Shown here: positions 16,969 through 26,093 of the stretch, piece by piece
Position numbering within the stretch: position 1 is the first letter of the stretch
How the letters are laid out: each line of letters opens with the position of its first letter
Assembly (NCBI RefSeq): GCF_900249755.1
Contig: NZ_LT976853.1
Span: forward strand, 2,737,217 to 2,789,655
Origin: Cupriavidus taiwanensis
GTDB taxonomy: Bacteria; Pseudomonadota; Gammaproteobacteria; Burkholderiales; Burkholderiaceae
Reading direction: 5' to 3'
DNA length: 52,439 nt
Notes under the pieces: generated by a model
Seen by the model: only the letters and a program-made list of their open reading frames with translations
What the model was told of the DNA's origin: nothing
The model's database searches: none
Program-made: the position numbers and the translations under genes

Positions 16969-17652
16969 TCAGGCGGCGGCCTGGTAGCGGGTCGGGTCGG
17001 GCACGCCGGCGGCCTCGAAGCCGGCGCGGCGGATGCGGCAGGAATCGCACACGCCGCAGGCGCGGCCGTCGTCGTCGGCCTGGTAGCACGACACCGTCAG
17101 GCTGTAGTCGACGCCCAGCGCGATGCCGGCGCGGATGATCTCGCCCTTGGTCATGTCGATGATGGGGGCATGCACGCGGAAGCGGTCGCCCTCGACGCCC
17201 GCCTTGGTGGCCAGGTTGGCCAGGGTCTCGTAGGCGGCGACGTATTCCGGGCGGCAGTCCGGATAGCCGGAATAGTCGACCGCGTTGGCGCCGAAGAACA
17301 GGTCGCGCCCGCCCACCGCCTCGGCCCAGCCGAGCGCCAGCGACAGCATGATGGTGTTGCGCGCCGGCACATAGGTGACCGGGATGCCGCCGGTGGCGCC
17401 ATCGGTCGGCACCTCCAGCGCGTCGTCGGTCAGCGCCGAGCCGCCGAAGCGGCGCAGGTCGAGGTCGACGATCTCGTGGCGCACGGCGCCCAGCGCCGCG
17501 GCCACGCGCTTGGCGGCTTCCAGTTCCGAGGAATGGCGCTGGCCATAGCGCATCGACAGCGCATAGGTCTCGAAGCCCTGGGCGCGGGCCATGGCAAGTA
17601 CGGTGGCGGAGTCGAGTCCGCCGGAGAGCAGGACGATGGCGCGTTGGGTCAT
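16969..17652 (-). CDS. queC: 7-cyano-7-deazaguanine synthase
   Basis: A 227-residue enzyme that converts 7-carboxy-7-deazaguanine to preQ0 using ATP and ammonia in queuosine biosynthesis. The PP-loop [15 protein letters not shown] is at residues 8-22, with [20 protein letters not shown] and a C-terminal zinc site (SCYQ then [11 protein letters not shown]) all conserved. It lies after the tol-pal operon on the same strand, a usual place in this group, but the queE gene that often accompanies it is absent here. An intrinsic terminator separates it from cpoB, so it likely has its own promoter. Confidence 0.96.
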   Translation of the reverse strand: MTQRAIVLLSGGLDSATVLAMARAQGFETYALSMRYGQRHSSELEAAKRVAAALGAVRHEIVDLDLRRFGGSALTDDALEVPTDGATGGIPVTYVPARNTIMLSLALGWAEAVGGRDLFFGANAVDYSGYPDCRPEYVAAYETLANLATKAGVEGDRFRVHAPIIDMTKGEIIRAGIALGVDYSLTVSCYQADDDGRACGVCDSCRIRRAGFEAAGVPDPTRYQAAA

Positions 17653-17712
17653 GGTGCGGGTCGCGCCGGGGGGCGCGCAAGAACGTTCAGGCGAATCGCA
17701 TATTCTAGCGCG

Positions 17713-17744
17713 ACAAACGAGAAAGGCCCGCCGAAGCGGGCCTT
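17713..17744 (-). terminator. Terminator of the tol-pal-cpoB operon
   Basis: On the minus strand AAGGCCCGC, a TTCG tetraloop and GCGGGCCTT form a 9-bp stem followed by TTCTCGTTTG. It starts 26 bases after the cpoB stop codon. Confidence 0.75.
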
Positions 17745-17770
17745 GCGGTGGCGGGCAGCGGCGCCTGCGC

Positions 17771-18529
17771 TTACTTCAGCGTCTTGAGCCGGTTGCTCGC
17801 CGCCTGCGCGCCCTCGGTGCCGGGATACTTCGCCACCACCTGCTCCAGCGTCTTGCGCGCGGCCGCCTTCTGGCCGGACTCGAGCTGGTTGTTGGCAATG
17901 GCGATCATCGCGTCCGGCACCTTGGGGTGCGTCGGGTTGGCGTTGACCATGTTCTGCAGCACGAAGGTCGAGCCCTTGTAGTCGCGCTGCGCGTACAGCG
18001 AGTTGCCCAGCCAGTACTGGGCCAGCGGCAGGTACGGGCTCTGCGGGTACTTCTTCACGAACGCCGAGAACGAATTCCCCGCGCTCTTGAAGTCGCCCGC
18101 CTGGAACTGCTTGAGCGCGGCATCGTACTCGGGCTTTTCGCCCGGCTGCGCGATGCCTTCGCGGCCTTCTACCGTGACCTGCTGCGGCTCGAATTTCTTC
18201 AGGCGCGCATCCAGGTCGGCGTAGTAGTCCTTCTGCTGCTTCTGCAGCGTGTCCACCGTGTTCTGCAGGACTTCGTTCTGGCCGCGCAGCCGCGCCACTT
18301 CCTGGCGCAGGCCTTCGAGCTGGTTCTGCATGTCGAGCATGGTGCGGCTGTTCTGCTCGATGCGCTGCGTCGCGGTCGCCTGGAAACCGTTGAACTGGTC
18401 GCGCAGGCTGATGACGGCCTTGCGGGCCTCGTCATCGTCGAACACTCCGGCATGCGCCTGCGACAGCGGCAGCATGCCGCCGCCGGCCACGGCGGCGAGC
18501 CACAACAGGGTGGAAACGCGTGCTTTCAT
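17771..18529 (-). CDS. cpoB: Tol-Pal system protein CpoB (YbgF)
   Basis: A 252-residue periplasmic protein. A signal peptide ([20 protein letters not shown] to SQAHA) is followed by a coiled-coil trimerisation region (about 35-105, rich in Gln, Glu and Arg) and C-terminal TPR repeats ([56 protein letters not shown]). CpoB links outer-membrane constriction by Tol-Pal with septal peptidoglycan synthesis. It is the last gene of the tol operon, 15 bases after pal. Confidence 0.95.
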   Translation of the reverse strand: MKARVSTLLWLAAVAGGGMLPLSQAHAGVFDDDEARKAVISLRDQFNGFQATATQRIEQNSRTMLDMQNQLEGLRQEVARLRGQNEVLQNTVDTLQKQQKDYYADLDARLKKFEPQQVTVEGREGIAQPGEKPEYDAALKQFQAGDFKSAGNSFSAFVKKYPQSPYLPLAQYWLGNSLYAQRDYKGSTFVLQNMVNANPTHPKVPDAMIAIANNQLESGQKAAARKTLEQVVAKYPGTEGAQAASNRLKTLK

Positions 18530-18544
18530 GGAAGGCGGTCCGGA

Positions 18545-19057
18545 TCAGTAGTTGATGTCCGCGCGGCGGTTCTCGGCCCACGAGGCTTCATCATGGCCGG
18601 TGGCCTTGGGCTTTTCCTTGCCCAGGCTGACGGCTTCCATCTGCGCGTCGGGCACGCCCATCGACGCCAGCGAGCGGCGCACGGCTTCGGCGCGCTTCTG
18701 GCCCAGCGCGAGGTTGTACTCGCTGGTGCCGCGTTCGTCGGTGTTGCCCTGGATCAGGATCTTGCGGCCCTTGTTGGTGCCCAGGTACTTGGCGTGCGCG
18801 CCCAGCATGCCCTGGTAGTCGGCCTTGACGGTGTAGCTGTCGAAGTCGAAGTAGACGCTGCGCTTGGCCAGCGGGCTGTTCGGGTCGTTCAGCGGATCGG
18901 CGGCGGTCACCGGGGTGACGGCGCGCGGATCGGCACCCGTGCCGCCCGCGGCGCCGGCGCCGGCGTTGGCGGTGTCGTCGAGCTTGACGCCGGAGCTGCA
19001 GGCGCCCAGGGCCAGCAGTGCGGCAACGGCAAGGGATTTGGTCATCAGTTGAGGCAT
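18545..19057 (-). CDS. pal: Peptidoglycan-associated lipoprotein
   Basis: A 170-residue outer-membrane lipoprotein. The lipobox LGAC (17-20) places the acylated Cys at residue 20, followed by a disordered Gly/Ala linker. The OmpA-like domain holds VYFDFDSYTV and the peptidoglycan-binding segment GNTDERGTSEYNLALGQKRA. It binds peptidoglycan and TolB to keep the outer membrane attached during division. AGGAGT precedes the ATG; an internal ATG (MTKS) is possible but has less support. It lies 15 bases after tolB. Confidence 0.97.
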   Translation of the reverse strand: MPQLMTKSLAVAALLALGACSSGVKLDDTANAGAGAAGGTGADPRAVTPVTAADPLNDPNSPLAKRSVYFDFDSYTVKADYQGMLGAHAKYLGTNKGRKILIQGNTDERGTSEYNLALGQKRAEAVRRSLASMGVPDAQMEAVSLGKEKPKATGHDEASWAENRRADINY

Positions 19058-19072
19058 GGTGAATGACTCCTG

Positions 19073-20446
19073 TTATTGCATGAAAGGACCCCAGGACGGC
19101 TCGCGAACATCGCCGGACTGGAGGGACAGAACCTGCCGGGTACGCCCGTCAGTGGACACCGCCGCCAGCACCGCGCGACCGCCCACGCGGGTGGCATAAA
19201 GGATGTACTTGCCGTTGGCGGCGAAGCTGGGCGCTTCGTCGTTGGCCGTATCGGTCAGCGAAGTCACGTCGCCGTTGGTCAGGTCCTGCAACTGCAGCTT
19301 GAAGCCGCCCCCGCGCGAGATGTACGCCAGGTACTTGCCATCCGGCGAAATGCGCGGGCTCACGTTGTAGCTGCCCTTGAAGGTGACGCGTTGCGCCCCG
19401 CCGCCCTCCTCGCCGGAGGCGGGCATGCGGTAGACCTGCGGCGCACCGCCGCGGTCGCTGGTGAAATAGATGCTCTTGCCGTCGGGCGAGTACTGCGGCT
19501 CGGTGTCGATGGCGCTGCTGCGCGACAGGCGGCGGATGCCCGAGCCGTCGGCATTGACCTGGTAGACCTGGGTATTGCCATCGCGCGACAGCGCCAGCGC
19601 CAGGTGCCGGCCGTCCGGCGACCACGACGGCGCGCTGTTGTTGCCCTTCTGGTTCGACACCAGCGTGCGCTTGCCGGTGGCCAGGTCGTGCACATAGACC
19701 ACCGGCTTTTTGGCCTCGAACGAGACGTAGGCCACGCGGGCGCCGTCCGGCGACCACGACGGCGAGATGATGGGCTCGTTGCTGGTCAGCGCCACCTGGG
19801 CGTTCTGCCCGTCCGAATCCGAGATCAGCAGCTGGTAGCGGCCGCCGACCTTCGACACGTAGGACAGGCGCGTGGCAAACACGCCGCGCTCGCCCAGCAG
19901 CTTTTCATAGATGTAGTCGGCGATCTTGTGCGCGGTCACGCGCAACTGCGACTGGTTGACGGTGAAGGCCAGCCCACCCAGGCTCTGGCCCTTGACGGTG
20001 TCGTACAGGCGGAAGCGCACCTCGTACTTGCCGCCCGCGGCCGGGGTCACGCTGCCGGCGACGAAGGCATCGGCGCCACGCGCCTTCCAGCTGCCCAGGT
20101 CGACATTGGCGGACTCGGCCACGGTGGCGCCGCCCGGGTCGACGTTGCGGAAGCGGCCGCTGCGGGCCAGGTCCGAACGGATGATCGCGGTCAGGTTCTG
20201 CGGGGCCTGGGCCTCGCCCTGGAAGTTGGCGGTGGCCACCGGGAACTGGCTGGCCCCTACCCCGGAGATCTCAACATTGAGCTGCGCGTGCGCGGCGCCG
20301 GCGGCCATGGTCATGGCCGCGGCCAGCCACGCCATCAGCGCGCGCCGGCCCGCCAGCGGCACCGCGCGGGCGGGGCCTCGGGATGCGGGGGGATTTGCGT
20401 TGTGCCGCCTCGCGGACAGCCAGTTGGGGGCCCAAAGCTTTCGCAT
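19073..20446 (-). CDS. tolB: Tol-Pal translocation protein TolB
   Basis: A 457-residue periplasmic protein. The long signal sequence ends near residue 54 ([10 protein letters not shown] before [10 protein letters not shown]); the start is supported by GAGGAG five bases upstream. An N-terminal alpha/beta domain is followed by a beta-propeller with repeats of the type [41 protein letters not shown] and [15 protein letters not shown]. TolB exchanges between Pal and the TolA complex. It is preceded by a 205-base gap after tolA, larger than elsewhere in the operon and with nothing else recognisable in it. Confidence 0.97.
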   Translation of the reverse strand: MRKLWAPNWLSARRHNANPPASRGPARAVPLAGRRALMAWLAAAMTMAAGAAHAQLNVEISGVGASQFPVATANFQGEAQAPQNLTAIIRSDLARSGRFRNVDPGGATVAESANVDLGSWKARGADAFVAGSVTPAAGGKYEVRFRLYDTVKGQSLGGLAFTVNQSQLRVTAHKIADYIYEKLLGERGVFATRLSYVSKVGGRYQLLISDSDGQNAQVALTSNEPIISPSWSPDGARVAYVSFEAKKPVVYVHDLATGKRTLVSNQKGNNSAPSWSPDGRHLALALSRDGNTQVYQVNADGSGIRRLSRSSAIDTEPQYSPDGKSIYFTSDRGGAPQVYRMPASGEEGGGAQRVTFKGSYNVSPRISPDGKYLAYISRGGGFKLQLQDLTNGDVTSLTDTANDEAPSFAANGKYILYATRVGGRAVLAAVSTDGRTRQVLSLQSGDVREPSWGPFMQ

Positions 20447-20651
20447 GCTGCTCCTCAGTCGATTTCAAGTTTCGTCGGGCACGACAGGCAATCGGCAACA
20501 CGGGCAAAGCGGCATTGCAGCGCGTGGCGCATGCCCCGTCCGCGTGCGTACCGCACCGTCGGCTGCGTCAGGCAACCTGTCATGCTAGCGCTGGGACCAG
20601 AACCCGGCGATGTAGGTTGCATTATGTTGCAAATCATGCCGTGCCGGTCAC

Positions 20652-21701
20652 TCAGTCCTTCGGCCGGAAGGTAATGGTGAAGCTGGCCGGCGCCTTGCCG
20701 TTCTCATCGCGCGGCAGCGGATCGGAACGCTCCACCGCGCGCAGCACGGCATTGTCCCAGCCGGAATTGCCGCTGGACTTGGACAGCCGCGCCGCCAGCA
20801 GCGAACCGTCCGGCGCCAGCTGCACCGAGACCACCGCGGTCGGGTTGCCCGGCACGTCCTCGGTAAAGACGATGTTCGGCTTGACGCGGCGCCGCACGCG
20901 GTCGGCATAGCCGGGCGAAGCCTTGCCGCCACCGCCGGCACCGGCGCCGGCCGCATTGCCGACCCCGCCACCGCCGGCGCCGGAGCCGCCGGCCAGCGCC
21001 TGCAGGCGCGCCAGCTCGCTCTTGCGCTGGGCGTTGGCGGCGGCCTCGCGCCTGGCCTTGGCGTCGGCATCCGCCTTGGCCTTGGCGTCGGCCTGGGCCT
21101 TCGCCTTGGCGTCGGCCTGGGCTTTGGCCTTGGCGTCGGCGGCTTCCTTGCGCTCGCGCTCGGCCTGTTCCTTGCGGTCCTGCTCCTGCTGCGCGGCCTT
21201 CTTCTTCGCGTCTTCCTTGCGCTGCGCTTCCTTGCGCTCGGCTTCCTTGCGGTCAGCCTCCTTGCGCAGGGCTTCCTTGCGGGCTTCCTCCTTGCGGGCC
21301 TCTTCCTTGCGCTGCTCGGCCTCCTTGCGCTCGGCTTCCTTGCGCGCCGCTTCCTTGCGCTCGGCTTCTTCGCGCGCGGCCGCCTCGGCCCGGCGCTTCT
21401 TCTGCTCCAGCGCGATATCGGCGTCGTCCTCGACCTTGCTCTTCACCTGCGGCGGCGGCGGCACCGGACGCGGCTGCACCACCGGCTCGGGCTCTGGCCG
21501 CGGCGGCGGCGGGGGGGCGGTGGCGGCGGGAATTTCCTCCCACAGCTCGGCCTCGGCCCCGACCGGGGTGCTGCTCTGCCAGCTCACGCCGTAATACAGC
21601 ACCACTGCCAGCAGCAGGTGCATGAACAGCGCGAGCAGGAAGGAACGCAGGGTTCCCCGCTCCTTGACCGGCTGGTAGGGATAGGCGGCGGCGGTCGTCA
21701 T
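20652..21701 (-). CDS. tolA: Tol-Pal energy-transducing protein TolA
   Basis: A protein of about 349 residues: a short cytoplasmic start, one membrane helix (about 19-41, RSFLLALFMHLLLAVVLYYG), a Pro-rich stretch (PPPPPRPEPEPV), a long charged helix of RKEAERKEA-type repeats, then AKAKAQAD repeats, a Gly-rich hinge and a TonB-like C-terminal domain (PNIVFTEDVPGNPTAVVSV). It reaches from TolQR to Pal and TolB across the periplasm. I use the ATG at 21701; a TTG further upstream would add five residues. The repeated Lys/Glu/Ala codons give the DNA its low-complexity look. Confidence 0.95.
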   Translation of the reverse strand: MTTAAAYPYQPVKERGTLRSFLLALFMHLLLAVVLYYGVSWQSSTPVGAEAELWEEIPAATAPPPPPRPEPEPVVQPRPVPPPPQVKSKVEDDADIALEQKKRRAEAAAREEAERKEAARKEAERKEAEQRKEEARKEEARKEALRKEADRKEAERKEAQRKEDAKKKAAQQEQDRKEQAERERKEAADAKAKAQADAKAKAQADAKAKADADAKARREAAANAQRKSELARLQALAGGSGAGGGGVGNAAGAGAGGGGKASPGYADRVRRRVKPNIVFTEDVPGNPTAVVSVQLAPDGSLLAARLSKSSGNSGWDNAVLRAVERSDPLPRDENGKAPASFTITFRPKD

Positions 21702-21737
21702 CAGGCGCAACGGCAATCGGATTGGCGCTTCAATGCG

Positions 21738-22181
21738 TCAGGAGGTCTTGGACTTGACCATCAGGCCCACGCGCTTGATGCCGTCGGCCTTCAGGATGGA
21801 CATTACGTCCAGCACTGCTTCGTACTTGACCGCGCGGTCGGCGGCGATCACCACCGGCTGGTCGGGGTTCTCGTTCTGGCGCTGGTGGACGAAGTCCAGC
21901 AGGCCCTGCTTGTCGAGCTTGCGTTCGAAGGCATTGCCGGCATTGTCCTTGCCGCGCGCGGTGAGCTGGCCGTCTTCATGCACGGTGACGACGATCGGCG
22001 GCGCCTTCTGCTGCGGCGTGGCATTGGCCACGGTGGGCAGGTCGACGGTGGCGGGGCTCACGATCGGCGCGGCCACCATGAAGATGACCAGCAGCACGAG
22101 CATGACGTCGATATACGGCACGACGTTGATCTCGGCGCTGGCCCGGCGGCGCGAGCCGCCGCGGCGCTGAATGGCTGCCAT
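21738..22181 (-). CDS. tolR: Tol-Pal proton-channel protein TolR (ExbD family)
   Basis: A 147-residue ExbD/TolR protein with one membrane helix (EINVVPYIDVMLVLLVIFMV, about 17-36). Asp25 in YIDVM is the conserved proton-pathway residue. The periplasmic domain carries PPIVVTVHEDGQLTARGK and AADRAVKYEAVLDVMSIL. It works with TolQ to power TolA. CAGGAG precedes the ATG. The gene lies 68 bases after tolQ and 36 before tolA. Confidence 0.97.
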   Translation of the reverse strand: MAAIQRRGGSRRRASAEINVVPYIDVMLVLLVIFMVAAPIVSPATVDLPTVANATPQQKAPPIVVTVHEDGQLTARGKDNAGNAFERKLDKQGLLDFVHQRQNENPDQPVVIAADRAVKYEAVLDVMSILKADGIKRVGLMVKSKTS

Positions 22182-22249
22182 TGCAGGACTCCTGGAGACG
22201 CCGGCCCGGGCTCACGCCCGGGCCGCTGGTACGCGGATAGGGAATACGG

Positions 22250-22929
22250 TCAGCGGGTCTGCCGCTGCAGGATGTTCAGGAACTCTTCCATGAAGCTCTC
22301 GAAGCGGATCGCCAGGCGATCGATCTCGGTCGCATAGCGGTTGTAGGCGATCACCGCGGGGATGGCCGCGAACAGGCCGATCGCGGTAGCCACCAGCGCT
22401 TCGGCAATGCCGGGCGCCACCGAGGCGAGCGTCGCCTGCTGCACGTTCGACAGCCCGCGGAACGCGTTCATGATCCCCCACACCGTGCCGAACAGGCCGA
22501 TATACGGGCTCACCGAACCGACCGACGCCAGGAACGGCAGGTGCGATTCGAGCACGTCCATCTCGCGCTGGTAGGCCGCGCGCATGGCGCGGCGGGCGGC
22601 GTCGAGCAGCGCGCCGGCCTCGTTGCCGCGCTCGCGCGCCTTCAGGAACTCGCCCATGCCGGATTCGAAGATCCGCTCCAGCGCACCGGTGTTGTGGCGG
22701 TTGTTGACGGCGCTGTTATAGAGCGCCTGCAGGTCGCCGCCGGCCCAGAAGTCGCGCTCGAAGCCTTCGGTCTGGGTCCGCGCCGAGCGCACCGCCAGGT
22801 GCTTGCGGAAGATATAGGTCCACGAAAACAGCGACATGACGAGCAACAGCGCCATGACGGCCTGTGCCAGCACGCTGGCGTGGAGCACCAGCGTTACGAT
22901 CGACATGTCTTGCGTGACGGTCACGGGAT

Positions 22930-22933
<4 letters not shown>
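22250..22933 (-). CDS. tolQ: Tol-Pal proton-channel protein TolQ (ExbB family)
   Basis: A 227-residue ExbB/TolQ/MotA-type protein with three membrane helices, at about 13-36, 135-157 and 170-193. The conserved channel segments PYIGLFGTVWGIMNAFRGL and APGIAEALVATAIGLFAAIPAV are intact. It surrounds TolR in the proton-driven motor that moves TolA. Its ATG overlaps the ybgC stop by four bases, so the two are coupled. Confidence 0.97.
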
Positions 22934-23334
<401 letters not shown>

Positions 23335-23457
23335 GGCCGCGATTGTAACGGAGAGCGATACCCGTTTCGTGTAAACCCGCAGGACGACTTTGCAACAGCA
23401 AGTTGCTGGCCAGGGCCGCGCCAGCCCTTGCCAGCGCTTGGCTGGCGGGCCCACGGC

Positions 23458-23487
23458 TTGCGGCGGGCGGCCGCCTCGCGCTACACT
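23458..23487 (+). promoter_or_regulatory. Probable promoter of glyA
   Basis: TTGCGG (23458-23463), an 18-base spacer and TACACT (23482-23487). The expected start near 23494 is about 12 bases before the first stem of the ZTP riboswitch, which supports the assignment. Confidence 0.5.
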
Positions 23488-23505
23488 GCGCGCAACCATT
23501 CCATC

Positions 23506-23622
23506 TTGCGCGACTGGCGAAGTCAGTGGGCACTACCACGAGGAAGCGCAAGTTCTCTGGCGTGAAGTTTCCAAACGCCATGGCGTTGACGCGAGTCATG
23601 CCTGCCGCTCGCCTGGGCAGCG
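23506..23622 (+). ncRNA. ZTP (pfl-motif) riboswitch in the glyA leader
   Basis: P1 pairs TTGCGC (23506-23511) with GCGCAA (23546-23551). Inside it are the conserved GACTGGCGAA (23512-23521), the P2 stem GTGG/CCAC (23526-23529 and 23536-23539) and the trailing GAGGAAGC. After a variable linker holding its own TGGCGT/ACGCCA hairpin comes P3, CGCT/AGCG, with the loop CGCCTGGGC, the hallmark 3' block of this class. This RNA senses ZTP/ZMP, which signals 10-formyl-THF shortage, and is known to control one-carbon genes including glyA. Recognition is from the remembered consensus. Gene context, order and spacing all agree. Confidence 0.88.
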
Positions 23623-23705
23623 AATGGGAAGCAGGGTGCGCCCTGCGCCGACGGCCAAGTGCCGCCGGTGCCGGTCGCCGCTAGCCTTCCCCGCGCGCCC
23701 TACCC

Positions 23706-23734
23706 CCGATGCCCAGCATCGGATTCCCTTTTTT
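23706..23734 (+). promoter_or_regulatory. Possible expression platform of the glyA riboswitch
   Basis: CCGATGC, CCA, GCATCGG form a 7-bp hairpin, followed after six bases by six T residues, ending 15 bases before the glyA ATG. The gap between stem and U-tract makes it an imperfect terminator; it could instead occlude the ribosome binding site. Confidence 0.35.
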
Positions 23735-23749
23735 CAGACGAGTTTCGCC

Positions 23750-24997
23750 ATGTTCGAACGCAGCCGTTTTACGATCGACCAGATCGACCCCGAGGTCTTT
23801 GCCGCCATCCAGCAGGAAAACCAGCGCCAGGAAGACCACATCGAGCTGATCGCCTCCGAGAACTACACCTCGCCGGCGGTGATGGCCGCGCAGGGTTCGC
23901 AGCTGACCAACAAGTACGCCGAGGGCTATCCCGGCAAGCGCTACTACGGCGGTTGCGAGTACGTCGACATCGTCGAGCAGCTCGCCATCGACCGCGTCAA
24001 GCAGCTGTTCGGCGCCGAAGCCGCCAACGTGCAGCCCAACTCGGGCTCGCAGGCCAACCAGGGCGTGTACTTCGCCGTGCTCAAGCCGGGCGACACCATC
24101 ATGGGCATGAGCCTGGCCGAAGGCGGCCACCTGACCCACGGCATGGCGCTGAACATGAGCGGCAAGTGGTTCAACGTGGTCAGCTACGGCCTGAACGCGC
24201 AGGAAGACATCGACTACGACGCGCTGGAAAAGCTGGCGCAAGAGAAGAAGCCCAAGCTGATCATCGCCGGCGCCTCGGCCTTCGCGCTGCGCATCGACTT
24301 CGAGCGCATCGGCCGCGTTGCCCGCTCGATCGGCGCCTACTTCATGGTCGACATGGCCCACTACGCCGGCCTGATCGCCGCGGGCGTCTACCCGAACCCG
24401 GTGCCGCACGCCGACTTCGTCACCACCACCACGCACAAGAGCCTGCGCGGCCCGCGCGGCGGCGTGATCCTGATGAAGGCCGAGCATGAAAAGGCGATCA
24501 ACTCGTCGATCTTCCCCGGCATCCAGGGCGGCCCGCTGATGCACGTGATCGCCGGCAAGGCGGTGGCGTTCAAGGAAGCGCTGACGCCCGAGTTCAAGGA
24601 ATACCAGCAGCAGGTGGTGAAGAACGCCGCCGTGCTGGCCGAGACCCTGATCGCGCGCGGCCTGCGCATCGTCTCGGGCCGCACCGAGAGCCACGTGATG
24701 CTGGTCGACCTGCGCGCCAAGAACATCACCGGCAAGGAAGCCGAGCGCATCCTGGGCGAGGCGCACCTGACCGTGAACAAGAACGCGATCCCGAACGACC
24801 CGGAAAAACCGTTCGTCACCTCGGGCATCCGCGTCGGCTCGCCGGCCATGACCACGCGCGGCTTCAGGGAAGAAGAAGCCCGCATCGTCGGCAACCTGAT
24901 CGCCGACGTGCTGGACAACCCGCACGACGCCGCCAACATCGCCGCGGTGCGCGAGCAGGTGTCGGCCCTGACCAAGCGTTTCCCGGTCTACGGCTGA
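23750..24997 (+). CDS. glyA: Serine hydroxymethyltransferase
   Basis: A 415-residue PLP enzyme that interconverts serine and glycine while charging tetrahydrofolate. The family start [20 protein letters not shown] fixes the ATG. Conserved blocks are [54 protein letters not shown] and [15 protein letters not shown], with Lys230 binding PLP. The residue after Lys230 is Ser where many homologues have Thr, and SAFALRIDF stands in place of SAYALRIDF; both are conservative. A ZTP riboswitch lies in its leader. A GGCCGCCC/GGGCGGCC hairpin (25006-25035) follows the stop without a T run. Confidence 0.98.
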   Translation: MFERSRFTIDQIDPEVFAAIQQENQRQEDHIELIASENYTSPAVMAAQGSQLTNKYAEGYPGKRYYGGCEYVDIVEQLAIDRVKQLFGAEAANVQPNSGSQANQGVYFAVLKPGDTIMGMSLAEGGHLTHGMALNMSGKWFNVVSYGLNAQEDIDYDALEKLAQEKKPKLIIAGASAFALRIDFERIGRVARSIGAYFMVDMAHYAGLIAAGVYPNPVPHADFVTTTTHKSLRGPRGGVILMKAEHEKAINSSIFPGIQGGPLMHVIAGKAVAFKEALTPEFKEYQQQVVKNAAVLAETLIARGLRIVSGRTESHVMLVDLRAKNITGKEAERILGEAHLTVNKNAIPNDPEKPFVTSGIRVGSPAMTTRGFREEEARIVGNLIADVLDNPHDAANIAAVREQVSALTKRFPVYG

Positions 24998-25148
24998 CGG
25001 TACCAGGCCGCCCGTGCGCGCGCGCAGGGGCGGCCGGCAGCTCCGCGGTCCGCGCCACCCCGGCGCGGGCGGCGGGCCTCGCCAACCCGCCCCGCCGCCG
25101 CAGAACGACAACACAAGGCGATGGGGTTCAAACTGAAGGTGGTCCGGC

Positions 25149-25613
25149 ATGAAATGCCCCTTTTGCGGTCATTCCAATACCCAGGTTCTCGACACGCGCA
25201 TGTCCGAAGACGGCGATGCCGTGCGCCGGCGCCGCCGCTGCGAAGCCTGCGACCGCCGCTTCACCACCTATGAGCGGATCGAGCTGTTCTTTCCCGCCAT
25301 CGTCAAGAAAAACGGCTCGCGCGTCGACTACACCCGCGCCAAGCTGAAGGATTCGATGCGCCTGGCGCTGCGCAAGCGCCCGGTCTCGGCCGAAGCCATC
25401 GACGAAGCCATCACCCGCATCGAAGAAAAGCTGCTGGCGCTGGGCGAGAAGGAAATCCCCAGCAGCCAGGTCGGCGAGCTGGTGATGCGCGAATTGCGCA
25501 AGCTCGACAAGATCGCCTATATCCGCTTTGCCTCGGTGTACCGCAGCTTTGAAGACGTGTCCGAGTTCTCGGACGTGCTGGCGGAAGTCACCGCCGGCAG
25601 CGGCAAGCGCTGA
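25149..25613 (+). CDS. nrdR: Ribonucleotide reductase regulator NrdR
   Basis: A 154-residue repressor. The zinc ribbon uses Cys3, Cys6, Cys31 and Cys34 (KCPFCGH and [14 protein letters not shown]), and an ATP-cone domain follows (about 49-139, [20 protein letters not shown] onward). NrdR senses ATP and dATP and represses ribonucleotide reductase genes, none of which are in this window. GAAGGTGG precedes the ATG. glyA-nrdR is a common pairing in beta-proteobacteria. Its stop lies 15 bases from that of the convergent pilE. Confidence 0.97.
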   Translation: MKCPFCGHSNTQVLDTRMSEDGDAVRRRRRCEACDRRFTTYERIELFFPAIVKKNGSRVDYTRAKLKDSMRLALRKRPVSAEAIDEAITRIEEKLLALGEKEIPSSQVGELVMRELRKLDKIAYIRFASVYRSFEDVSEFSDVLAEVTAGSGKR

Positions 25614-25628
25614 CGCCTGCTCTTCCCG

Positions 25629-26093
25629 CTACCAGCACTGCGCCGACGCCACGCCGGCGCGCATCCCGGTGTTTCCCTGCATCCCAAGATGGTTGATGGT
25701 GTAGCTGCCGCAGTCGTCCCCCGCCTGCGGCCCGACCGGCGTTGCCGTCGCGGTATAGGTGGTCGCCGGATTGCCCGCCACCACGGTCAGCTGGTAGTAG
25801 GCCTGGCTGCCTGACTGGATCGCCACCGGAAACGCCGGCCCGGCGTAGCCGAGCGCGGCCGGCGTGCCGCCGTAGACGTTCTGCGTGGTGAACAGGCGCT
25901 CCTGGCGCGCCGCCAGATCCAGCAAGGCCGTCTTGGCGTCGGTGCGGCGCGACTTGCGCACATGCTCCGTGTAGGACGGGTAGGCAACCGCCGCCAGGAT
26001 CGCGGCGATCGCCACCGTGATCATCAGCTCGATCAGCGTGAAGCCGGCGGCGGCACGGCGGGATCGGGCGAAGTCAGTCAGGGTCATGGTCAT
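25629..26093 (-). CDS. pilE: Type IV minor pilin PilE, leftward cluster
   Basis: A 154-residue pilin-like protein. The prepilin leader is cut after Gly17 (RRAAAG before FTLIELMITVAIAAILAAVA), with Glu at +5 and a 25-residue hydrophobic helix. Two Cys near the C-terminus (DDCGSYTINHLGMQG and AQCW) form the usual disulfide loop. Its ATG overlaps the pilY1 stop (TAATG). It is the last gene of the operon and probably a minor tip or priming pilin rather than the major subunit, judging by context. Confidence 0.92.
   Translation of the reverse strand: MTMTLTDFARSRRAAAGFTLIELMITVAIAAILAAVAYPSYTEHVRKSRRTDAKTALLDLAARQERLFTTQNVYGGTPAALGYAGPAFPVAIQSGSQAYYQLTVVAGNPATTYTATATPVGPQAGDDCGSYTINHLGMQGNTGMRAGVASAQCW

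Noticed and set aside
20920..21420. Regular repeats that might suggest a repeat array
   Set aside because: They are Lys/Glu/Ala codon repeats of the TolA helix, not a CRISPR array or intergenic repeat.
23403..23684. Small rightward coding frame between ybgC and glyA
   Set aside because: It overlaps the glyA promoter and the ZTP riboswitch and has no protein-like features.
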